Shown: one piece after another, positions 1 to 10,483 of the stretch
Position numbering within the stretch: position 1 is the stretch's first letter
How the letters are laid out: each line of letters begins with the position of its first letter
Assembly (NCBI RefSeq): GCF_036677455.1
Contig: NZ_JAVBWL010000007.1
Location: 1-64,000, forward strand
Length of the DNA: 64,000 nucleotides
Reading direction: 5' to 3'
Origin: Methanoculleus sp036677455
GTDB lineage: Archaea; Halobacteriota; Methanomicrobia; Methanomicrobiales; Methanoculleaceae
Made by a program: the position numbers and the translations under genes
The notes under the pieces: generated by a model
Database searches by the model: none
Seen by the model: the letters and a program-made list of their open reading frames with translations, nothing else
What the model was told of the DNA's origin: nothing

Positions 1-82
1 TCTCCGCCGATTGAATATCAATAGATTCGGATCGGCCATTCCTCTGTAACAGTGGGGGGGTGTTGATGCGGATTGTTTTGCG
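1..82 (+). promoter_or_regulatory. CRISPR leader (3' part)
   Basis: This is the sequence immediately upstream of the first repeat. It contains no repeat copy, and the repeat orientation (ATTGAAAT at the 3' end of each unit) together with decay of repeats at the far right end places the leader here. It holds a G-run near 53-60 and T-rich stretches before the first repeat. The leader should promote array transcription and direct new spacer insertion at 83. Its upstream part, and any cas genes, lie outside the window. Confidence 0.55.
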
Positions 83-3000
83 GTCGCACCCTTCACGGGT
101 GCGTGGATTGAAATAATAGGTCGCTTGATGTGCCGATCATACTCGTACGTCGCACCCTTCACGGGTGCGTGGATTGAAATGTAGTGACCAGGACATAGAG
201 AAACTTGCAGATGCAGTCGCACCCTTCACGGGTGCGTGGATTGAAATTTCCGTTGGCATGTGGATACAAATGAGATTTGGAACAGTCGCACCCTTCACGG
301 GTGCGTGGATTGAAATACCAATTAACCCTGAAGAATAAGTCCACCGGAACGTCGCACCCTTCACGGGTGCGTGGATTGAAATAAACAAAAGAAGTAGTCA
401 ATGAATTTGAAACACCGTCGCACCCTTCACGGGTGCGTGGATTGAAATACCCCCGCACGAACCGCGAGATCGTGGATCACCGTCGCACCCTTCACGGGTG
501 CGTGGATTGAAATCCCACTTGGGCGACCGGGAGACGAGCGCGTCGAACGGTCGCACCCTTCACGGGTGCGTGGATTGAAATTTCGGCAGTCCACTCCTGC
601 ACATGCCCCGGCGCCGTCGCACCCTTCACGGGTGCGTGGATTGAAATATGTCGTATTTCCCGGCGCCCTCGCCCTCGGCGATAGTCGCACCCTTCACGGG
701 TGCGTGGATTGAAATGGGTATTGAACCTATCTTTAGTCTCGTTCATAAGGTCGCACCCTTCACGGGTGCGTGGATTGAAATTCCGCTAATGAAATCATGG
801 AGAGCATGTATGGTATGTCGCACCCTTCACGGGTGCGTGGATTGAAATTTCCACTAATCCACTATCCCGGTGATGAGACAGTAAGTCGCACCCTTCACGG
901 GTGCGTGGATTGAAATCTCTTAGATATCTCTATGAGAAATTAGAGAAACGTCGCACCCTTCACGGGTGCGTGGATTGAAATAAAAACCTTTTATAGATAA
1001 GCGTAAAACTAATTGTAGTCGCACCCTTCACGGGTGCGTGGATTGAAATTACAAAAAAGCACAAAAAGGGGTAAAAACCTACAAAGTCGCACCCTTCACG
1101 GGTGCGTGGATTGAAATTTTGGTGTAAGAGGAACAGAAATAGGACGAATAAGTCGCACCCTTCACGGGTGCGTGGATTGAAATTTGAACTCGTAGATGAG
1201 TATGGAAACCATATGCATAGTCGCACCCTTCACGGGTGCGTGGATTGAAATCTGTATATGCGAATTACGGTCAATCTAGCCGAGGATGTCGCACCCTTCA
1301 CGGGTGCGTGGATTGAAATTCGGATCTCGCCATTTCTGCGTGAAGGAACCCCTGTCGCACCCTTCACGGGTGCGTGGATTGAAATGTGGTAGAGGAGTGA
1401 TGGCTAACCCTAACTCCCCGTCGCACCCTTCACGGGTGCGTGGATTGAAATGCCGGTCAATACGGCCTGCGCGACCTTGCGTGTCGTCGCACCCTTCACG
1501 GGTGCGTGGATTGAAATTGTTTTTTTACTGCCATGATTTCACCTTAAATTAAAGAGTCGCACCCTTCACGGGTGCGTGGATTGAAATTGCCATCGGTAGT
1601 CCTGCCGGAGCAGCGCGAGCGTCGCACCCTTCACGGGTGCGTGGATTGAAATGCGAGTTCCGGCGCCGACAAAGTGGTCCGGGACGAGGTCGCACCCTTC
1701 ACGGGTGCGTGGATTGAAATATAGAGCACGGCGAGCATGGCCCGGTCGCGGGAGGTCGCACCCTTCACGGGTGCGTGGATTGAAATGATATCGTCGCAAA
1801 TGACAGGATGGCGGCGCGGTGGGTCGCACCCTTCACGGGTGCGTGGATTGAAATACGGAGCTCGACACGCTCCCGACGATCTCGATCCTGGTCGCACCCT
1901 TCACGGGTGCGTGGATTGAAATAGGTGGGGGCAACGCTCACCTATGAGGGGATCGACACGTCGCACCCTTCACGGGTGCGTGGATTGAAATCGGGACCAG
2001 TGGAACACCTTTGCGCTCTGCGAGGTGTCGCACCCTTCACGGGTGCGTGGATTGAAATTGATCCCGTGCTCCACGCGAGGGACATTGCCTCGTCGCACCC
2101 TTCACGGGTGCGTGGATTGAAATGCGATCATCTGAGCGACGGCACTGTCTGACCCTTTCCGTCGCACCCTTCACGGGTGCGTGGATTGAAATTCGGAGGG
2201 GGAGCCGTATCGGAGGGTTGCCTCGTACGTCGCACCCTTCACGGGTGCGTGGATTGAAATGACTTGGGCGGCATACTGCACCTCGGCCTGGAGCGTCGCA
2301 CCCTTCACGGGTGCGTGGATTGAAATTCCCGGCACACTGGTGTAAGAACAGTGGCATCCAGGTCGCACCCTTCACGGGTGCGTGGATTGAAATTTGGGGT
2401 CGGGGTCCTCGTACATCTCGGCAACATATTGTCGCACCCTTCACGGGTGCGTGGATTGAAATTCGGCGATGACTCCGAGGACTGTGCCGCCGGCCTCGAG
2501 TCGCACCCTTCACGGGTGCGTGGATTGAAATGAGAAATGATTCTCAATGAACGTGATTATGGTGATGTCGCACCCTTCACGGGTGCGTGGATTGAAATAA
2601 GAATATTCGTGGTAAGTAACTGATCTAATTCAGTCGCACCCTTCACGGGTGCGTGGATTGAAATATCACGCTCAATTACATCACCAACGCACAGATCCTG
2701 TCGCACCCTTCACGGGTGCGTGGATTGAAATCTTGACGCTGAAGACTTAGTGTATGCGTTAAAATACAGTCGCACCCTTCACGGGTGCGTGGATTGAAAT
2801 ACACTGCGAGAGTTAAAGGTGCCGACGCCCTTGAGTCGCACCCTTCACGGGTGCGTGGATTGAAATAAATAATCAAAGAACATAGGATGTTACCAACGGG
2901 GTCGCACCCTTCACGGGTGCGTGGATTGAAATCATAATCTTATCCTCGTCAGCATCAATTTTAAGCGTCGCACCCTTCACGGGTGCGTGGATTGAAATAT

Positions 3001-6000
3001 CCCTGAAATCATCACAAACCCCTTGATAGTTGTCGCACCCTTCACGGGTGCGTGGATTGAAATAATCCACTGAAGGATTTATCCCGAAAGGGATTAAGTC
3101 GCACCCTTCACGGGTGCGTGGATTGAAATTTCTTTACACGGTCAGCGCGGTATGGATAGTATGTCGCACCCTTCACGGGTGCGTGGATTGAAATAATTCT
3201 TGGCGGCATGTCGAGTATTTACGGTGCTGGTCGCACCCTTCACGGGTGCGTGGATTGAAATACAAAGGCAATGGAATCTGGTATGACTGCCGGAGAGGTC
3301 GCACCCTTCACGGGTGCGTGGATTGAAATAAAGACTACCGTGATATCATCGGGATTCTTCTTGTCGCACCCTTCACGGGTGCGTGGATTGAAATAGCAGT
3401 GGACCTACGATCAGGCAAACGAGGTTAGCGTCGCACCCTTCACGGGTGCGTGGATTGAAATCAGTTACTTTCTACCACATCAACGTTACCAAACCGTCGC
3501 ACCCTTCACGGGTGCGTGGATTGAAATTGTGCATCGGTGGTCAATCCGTCTGCTTCGTCCGTCGCACCCTTCACGGGTGCGTGGATTGAAATCTTCCTAC
3601 AAGGTAGGAAGAGAGTTTTATTAAAGTCGCACCCTTCACGGGTGCGTGGATTGAAATGAGTGGGTGTGGCCGTATATCGAGAGTATCTACTCCGGTCGCA
3701 CCCTTCACGGGTGCGTGGATTGAAATAGGTGTACTGCAACGGGGTGCAGATTGGCACTCTCGGTCGCACCCTTCACGGGTGCGTGGATTGAAATACAATA
3801 TCGTCAGTTGCAGTCATGGATCTCTCCTCGTCGCACCCTTCACGGGTGCGTGGATTGAAATGCGAAATGGTATGCCGGTGATGCGAAGACCGCGACGGTC
3901 GCACCCTTCACGGGTGCGTGGATTGAAATAGTGAGGCATGAACATGACAACTATTGGCAAGACTGTCGCACCCTTCACGGGTGCGTGGATTGAAATGTTT
4001 GCAGACGGAGGAGCGTGAGAGTATGGTATACGTCGCACCCTTCACGGGTGCGTGGATTGAAATGAGTGGGCGGGCAAATCGGTGAAGGTGGTGATCGACG
4101 GTCGCACCCTTCACGGGTGCGTGGATTGAAATGGGATACACCCCTACATCATAACCAGGATGATCCTGTCGCACCCTTCACGGGTGCGTGGATTGAAATA
4201 GGGAAAGGTTGATCATCTGTAAACGATACTACGGTCGCACCCTTCACGGGTGCGTGGATTGAAATATTACCTCATCAGGGGCAACCTCAATGGTAACAGT
4301 CGCACCCTTCACGGGTGCGTGGATTGAAATCTTCCTACCTTGTAGGAAGAGAGTTTTATTAAAGGTCGCACCCTTCACGGGTGCGTGGATTGAAATAATG
4401 GGTAGGTAGTAAATCAACTGCTTAAGTGCATGGTCGCACCCTTCACGGGTGCGTGGATTGAAATGTTTATGAAGGGAGATGTTAACGGCATCTTCAATGG
4501 TCGCACCCTTCACGGGTGCGTGGATTGAAATTACTAACTACTATCAGTTACACCTCACTGCGACAGTCGCACCCTTCACGGGTGCGTGGATTGAAATATA
4601 ATTCCAGCGCTGATGAGGAAATCGACAATCTCGTCGCACCCTTCACGGGTGCGTGGATTGAAATTAAATTTGTTGTACTCATCACCACTACGATATGTTG
4701 GTCGCACCCTTCACGGGTGCGTGGATTGAAATTTGGTGGATTTATTGGTTATGCACTTGGCGGCGACGTCGCACCCTTCACGGGTGCGTGGATTGAAATG
4801 CTTTTAATTTCGATTTCAACCATCTGGATTGTGCGTCGCACCCTTCACGGGTGCGTGGATTGAAATTCCATCAAATGCTGCTTAATTTCATAGAGAATTT
4901 GTCGCACCCTTCACGGGTGCGTGGATTGAAATAATCCAATGGAGGATTTTTCCCGAAAGGGATTAAGGTCGCACCCTTCACGGGTGCGTGGATTGAAATC
5001 AATCGGACCAATCGCTTGTGCCGTAGTCATAGAGTCGCACCCTTCACGGGTGCGTGGATTGAAATACGTTTAAATCCAGTGATGTGCGCGACAATGAAGT
5101 TGTCGCACCCTTCACGGGTGCGTGGATTGAAATAAGCGCGGCTCAAACATCCCGTTCCACGATCTCGTGTCGCACCCTTCACGGGTGCGTGGATTGAAAT
5201 TCCCCGCAGGGGAGAGGAGATAGAGAAAATGGAGTCGCACCCTTCACGGGTGCGTGGATTGAAATAATGGACGTATCGAGAATCACGCTCTGGTAGGCAA
5301 TGTCGCACCCTTCACGGGTGCGTGGATTGAAATCCACAAACATGACAATTATAACCACCAAGTAGCGGTCGCACCCTTCACGGGTGCGTGGATTGAAATT
5401 CTGCTATTCGCCGCGCTACATCCGGTGACTGTAGGTCGCACCCTTCACGGGTGCGTGGATTGAAATATACTTGTAATCATCTGTGTGATGGTTAAGAGCA
5501 GTCGCACCCTTCACGGGTGCGTGGATTGAAATACCATCAGCATCGCAGAGAAGTGCGCGGGTCTCGGTCGCACCCTTCACGGGTGCGTGGATTGAAATAA
5601 CCCATACGTGGTTGAGAAAACAACTGAACTTTCGTCGCACCCTTCACGGGTGCGTGGATTGAAATGAGAAAGAGGGGAAGGTTGCGGTACAGATCAAGAT
5701 AGTCGCACCCTTCACGGGTGCGTGGATTGAAATTGCCCTATTTGTTACCTCTTGTTTACGTGGAAGTAGTCGCACCCTTCACGGGTGCGTGGATTGAAAT
5801 TGCCCGGTCTCGCTCAAGGAGACGATCCGCCTGGTCGCACCCTTCACGGGTGCGTGGATTGAAATGGCGCAGAGACTGACCACATCCCGTTCCCGTCCGT
5901 CGCACCCTTCACGGGTGCGTGGATTGAAATGGATCCTGCCCGTGGTGCTGCATGAGGTAAGGGAGGTCGCACCCTTCACGGGTGCGTGGATTGAAATACT

Positions 6001-9000
6001 GTCCCGTTGGGCGGGCCGGTCGCGATTGATGGTCGCACCCTTCACGGGTGCGTGGATTGAAATTTTTCCATGCCGTCTGCATCGAGGCCTTCAGCAGTCG
6101 CACCCTTCACGGGTGCGTGGATTGAAATGAGGCGAGCGGCTGGCACGCCTGGAACTTGTCCACCGTCGCACCCTTCACGGGTGCGTGGATTGAAATAACT
6201 GGGAGCAGACCGAGGGCGTCCCGGAGAAAATCGTCGCACCCTTCACGGGTGCGTGGATTGAAATTACGCGGCACTCGGGTTGACGGCGGGCGAGGTAGTC
6301 GCACCCTTCACGGGTGCGTGGATTGAAATCGTGCGGAACCGTCGAGGTCCCGGGACGACAAGGTCGCACCCTTCACGGGTGCGTGGATTGAAATATCAAC
6401 GCGGCAACCGGGCTTGCGGGCGGGGTTGACCCGTCGCACCCTTCACGGGTGCGTGGATTGAAATACAAAGGGGGACTGGCAGATCGCCGCACGGACCGTC
6501 GCACCCTTCACGGGTGCGTGGATTGAAATCTGCCCTTGAAGAGGCTGGTGGGCTGGGTTGGGTGTCGCACCCTTCACGGGTGCGTGGATTGAAATGCAAT
6601 GAGCTCGAGGAGCGGGACCGTGGTGCGGCGTCGCACCCTTCACGGGTGCGTGGATTGAAATCGGGTCCGATGTTGGCCAGCATGACTGTCCGGATCGTCG
6701 CACCCTTCACGGGTGCGTGGATTGAAATCAGTATGCCCCGATGCAGATCATCCTGGAGCGCGTCGCACCCTTCACGGGTGCGTGGATTGAAATATGTTGT
6801 ACGTTGTGGCACGGGGGGGCGTATGACGTCGCACCCTTCACGGGTGCGTGGATTGAAATTCTAATTGAGTTAAGATGGCGTCGAGCCGGTCTGTCGCACC
6901 CTTCACGGGTGCGTGGATTGAAATCAGTATGCGGCAACCCTGCTGTACCAGATCGCGGTCGCACCCTTCACGGGTGCGTGGATTGAAATCGCCCCAGCTG
7001 GTGCAAGATCGCCTGCGCCGGGGTCGCACCCTTCACGGGTGCGTGGATTGAAATGGGCAGACTGCTCCGGTCTCGCTGGCGACCAGGGGGTCGCACCCTT
7101 CACGGGTGCGTGGATTGAAATCGGGGGAGCATCCTCGGCGACGAGTGCCGGGCCGATGTCGCACCCTTCACGGGTGCGTGGATTGAAATGCCAGGAGATA
7201 GATAAGGTCCTCGCGCAGCAGGGTCGCACCCTTCACGGGTGCGTGGATTGAAATCCGGTCTTGAGGCCCCAGCGGGTCGCCGGGGTCTGGTCGCACCCTT
7301 CACGGGTGCGTGGATTGAAATCGGCAGTCGAACTCGCAGCGGAGGGTGCCGGCGGAGTCGCACCCTTCACGGGTGCGTGGATTGAAATAGGACGTAGCGG
7401 TGCCGCTGGACCCCGTAGATCCGTCGCACCCTTCACGGGTGCGTGGATTGAAATTCACCACGGTGAACCGCAATCCGGGGCAGCAAATAAGGTCGCACCC
7501 TTCACGGGTGCGTGGATTGAAATAGGGAGCACTTTGACGGGTCCCAGTCTCCAGGCATGTCGCACCCTTCACGGGTGCGTGGATTGAAATCGTGACAGGC
7601 ATGGATCCGAGTCAGGGGCAGGGCGGTCGCACCCTTCACGGGTGCGTGGATTGAAATGGACATGATGATGACGTCGGGTCGCTGACCCTTGGTCGCACCC
7701 TTCACGGGTGCGTGGATTGAAATCTTTTGTCACAACTTTAGTCCCGGTCGCGTCGATTGTCGCACCCTTCACGGGTGCGTGGATTGAAATATCGACGTCA
7801 CGGTGCAGCGGTGGGAGCACTACACCGTCGCACCCTTCACGGGTGCGTGGATTGAAATGCCTGCTGCATGATGAGGTAGGTCCCGCCGGCGCGTCGCACC
7901 CTTCACGGGTGCGTGGATTGAAATATCTTCTGGACGAGGCGGAGCCTGCGGAGGTGGCTGTCGCACCCTTCACGGGTGCGTGGATTGAAATACCGAGAGC
8001 ACCGCCTCGAACCGGTCCGTCGGCGGTCGCACCCTTCACGGGTGCGTGGATTGAAATCGCTCTTCGCCGGCCTTGTTGAAGAGCATCAGCGTCGCACCCT
8101 TCACGGGTGCGTGGATTGAAATAGGACCTACATCAGCGAGAATTACGCTCTGCAGGCGTCGCACCCTTCACGGGTGCGTGGATTGAAATCTGGCCATCCA
8201 GGACGCCGTCAGGACCTACCTCGTCGCACCCTTCACGGGTGCGTGGATTGAAATAGGTAGGTCGGCCATGGGGGATCACCCGGAAAAGGTCGCACCCTTC
8301 ACGGGTGCGTGGATTGAAATCCTGCGACCTCGGCATCCACATATCCCTTCGTGGCGTCGCACCCTTCACGGGTGCGTGGATTGAAATCAGCATGAGCATA
8401 AACTGCTCCGGGGAGCAGCCGTCGCACCCTTCACGGGTGCGTGGATTGAAATCGTATCCGTTTGAGATCCTTCCCTTCGATCTTCGGTCGCACCCTTCAC
8501 GGGTGCGTGGATTGAAATATAAAACCCAGGATAGCGCGGATGAGGAGATCAACCGTCGCACCCTTCACGGGTGCGTGGATTGAAATTTCGGCCGGATGAC
8601 GATCGGCTGCTTCGTCGCGCCGTCGCACCCTTCACGGGTGCGTGGATTGAAATCGCTCCATGCCGGTGATCCGCTCGGCCCGGTCCCGTCGCACCCTTCA
8701 CGGGTGCGTGGATTGAAATACGAGGTCCTGGAGGGTGCCGCTCCGGCGCCGGCGTCGCACCCTTCACGGGTGCGTGGATTGAAATTGGACCTGCTTGCCG
8801 AGGATATCGTTCGCCACCGTCGCACCCTTCACGGGTGCGTGGATTGAAATGTGAACCCGACCAGGACGACGTCATCGGCTGCCGTCGCACCCTTCACGGG
8901 TGCGTGGATTGAAATTACCTCATCAACGAGATCCTCTGCGACGCCGAAGAGTCGCACCCTTCACGGGTGCGTGGATTGAAATATCCGGAGGGCGGCGTGC

Positions 9001-9653
9001 ACGGCCCGCCGGACCTCGTCGCACCCTTCACGGGTGCGTGGATTGAAATCCGGTCCCGCGCCTCTTTCGCGACACGTTTCTGGTCGCACCCTTCACGGGT
9101 GCGTGGATTGAAATGCCGATGACTCCGCGTTCCAGGAGTAGCCGAGCAGGTCGCACCCTTCACGGGTGCGTGGATTGAAATGACGTGAGCGATCCCCTGA
9201 ACCCTGACCGGGTGGTCGCACCCTTCACGGGTGCGTGGATTGAAATCTCAGAATCATGTATCCCAGGATGAACATAAGGATGGTCGCACCCTTCACGGGT
9301 GCGTGGATTGAAATAACCTCATAATACCCAGCAATATCATAACCATTACGTCGCACCCTTCACGGGTGCGTGGATTGAAATAGGTTTCCCAAATCAGCGC
9401 CAACCGGCGCCACATGGGTCGCACCCTTCACGGGTGCGTGGATTGAAATAGACGGGATACAGTCTTTTGGTCGTCGGAGGTGATCGTCGCACCCTTCACG
9501 GGTGCGTGGATTGAAATAACCGCTACACGAACTGGCGGGAGATCATCCCGGTCGTCGCACCCTTCACGGGTGCGTGGATTGAAATCGGGAGTACTGGCGG
9601 GACGAAGTTGAGGGTAAGCCGTCGCACCCTTTCACAGGTATGTGGATCAAAAT
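83..9653 (+). CRISPR. Type I-C-like CRISPR array, 143 intact repeats plus a degenerate terminal repeat
   Basis: The repeat is 32 nt, beginning GTCGCACCC and ending GTGGATTGAAAT. Its inner GCACCC/GGGTGC arms form a 6-bp hairpin with a TTCAC loop. I located 143 copies starting at 83, 149, 216 and so on to 9554, with a period of 65-70 nt and 33-38 nt spacers, and saw no variant among them. A degenerate copy at 9621-9653 ends the regular array. The repeat resembles those processed by Cas5d in type I-C systems, which leaves an ATTGAAAT-containing 5' handle; that typing is inference because no cas gene is present. Spacers at 3593/4331, 3064/4933 and 4598/8519 are related pairs. All reading frames inside the array are artefacts of the repeat. 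Confidence 0.98.
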
Positions 9654-9684
9654 GCTAGTTATCTGCTGACCCCCGCGGGACTGT

Positions 9685-9926
9685 GTCGCACCCCCACCCC
9701 TTCCTCACGGGTGGTGAGGTGAAAAATCTTGTCGCCAAGAAGATGCGGTATAGGGTTGAAATTCTTCAAGTAGTGCGACTAAGTATAGGTTGCAAATGTC
9801 ACACCCTCGACGGGTGTGTGGGTTGAAATCATACTCTATTCCCTATCGTTCACGACGCGATGTATACCGTATCATCAGGGTGTGACGATGAAGATGTCAC
9901 ACCCTCACGGATGTACAACTTGAGAG
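9685..9926 (+). repeat. Decayed CRISPR repeats at the trailer end
   Basis: Four fragments continue the array in increasingly decayed form. At 9685 a copy with an internal insertion starts GTCGCACCC and contains CACGGGTG. At 9731-9762 a 32-nt unit starts GTCGC and ends GGTTGAAAT but has lost the hairpin. At 9798-9829 a 32-nt unit has five substitutions relative to the consensus and keeps the hairpin. At 9896 a poor copy starts GTCACACCCT. They look like old trailer-end repeats that have lost regular spacing. Whether they are processed is unknown. Confidence 0.65.
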
Positions 9927-10305
9927 ATCTGCACGTATACAGGCATCACCCGGAGTACCAGAGTCGCAGCCTCCAGGAAGGTGCTTCCCACCCAATCACC
10001 TCGTCCTGGCTACGCATTCAAGCACCGAAAGTACATCTCACTCCCTCCTCGCGAGCACACCCCGGCAGCCCGCACGCCCTCTCCTCCGACGGGCACGGGC
10101 ATGGAATGGGTAGAAACCGTACGAAAAACACGCACCGGCTACAGGTACAGCTCCGGGCAGAGAAGCAAGAGACCGGGCATCCTGCCCCGAAAGAGACCAG
10201 AGCGACCGTACGATACCAGCAAAAACTCCCGAGTTTCACGGCCCGTTCAGGCGATGTAACTCCAGAAAAATAACTTCAAAAAACCAATTGTTTCAAAAAC
10301 AGTAA
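9927..10305. other. Intergenic region without a convincing gene
   Basis: About 380 bases lie between the last decayed repeat and the tRNA gene. Short open frames exist on both strands, the longest being a plus-strand frame starting at 9860, but their predicted proteins are rich in Arg, Pro, Ser and Thr without recognisable motifs, and one runs out of a decayed repeat. I see no promoter or ribosome binding site that would support them. The segment may be the remains of older array or accessory DNA. Confidence 0.5.
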
Positions 10306-10379
10306 TGGGCTCGTCGAGATTCGAACTCGAGACCTCCGCCATGTCAAGGCGACGTCATAACCAGCTAGACCACGAGCCC
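10306..10379 (-). tRNA. tRNA-Val (anticodon GAC)
   Basis: The minus strand folds as a complete cloverleaf. The acceptor stem is GGGCTCG with CGAGCCC and discriminator A. The D arm is closed by GTC/GAC. The anticodon stem TCGCC/GGCGG encloses the loop TTGACAT with anticodon GAC, reading the valine codon GUC. The variable loop is AGGTC, and the T arm TCGAG/CTCGA has loop TTCGAAT. No intron is seen and CCA is not encoded. The gene stands alone just outside the CRISPR region, with its own upstream TATA element. Confidence 0.96.
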
Positions 10380-10408
10380 GTGCCTGCCTAATAAGGTTGG
10401 AGCTTCGG

Positions 10409-10420
10409 GTATAAATTAAT
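10409..10420 (-). promoter_or_regulatory. TATA element of tRNA-Val
   Basis: On the minus strand an ATTAATTTATAC-type A/T block lies about 30-40 nt upstream of the tRNA 5' end, the distance expected for an archaeal TATA box serving a tRNA gene. Confidence 0.6.
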
Positions 10421-10483
10421 TCCTCTCCCCGTGCAGGCTCCGCCTCATCAGGGGCCGGCAAAAAGGGGTGATGATCGGACCGA

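Noticed and set aside
6730..6957. Two spacers that both begin CAGTATGC (6730 and 6925)
   Set aside because: Only eight bases are shared; with 143 spacers this can arise by chance.
137..9163. Many open frames on both strands inside the CRISPR array (repeating peptides such as ISIHAPVKGAT and FNPRTREGCD)
   Set aside because: They are translations of the 32-nt repeat and spacers; no ribosome sites and perfect periodicity with the array.
9860..10273. 137-codon plus-strand open frame right of the array
   Set aside because: It starts within decayed repeats, has Arg/Pro/Ser-rich composition, no motif, no promoter or ribosome site.
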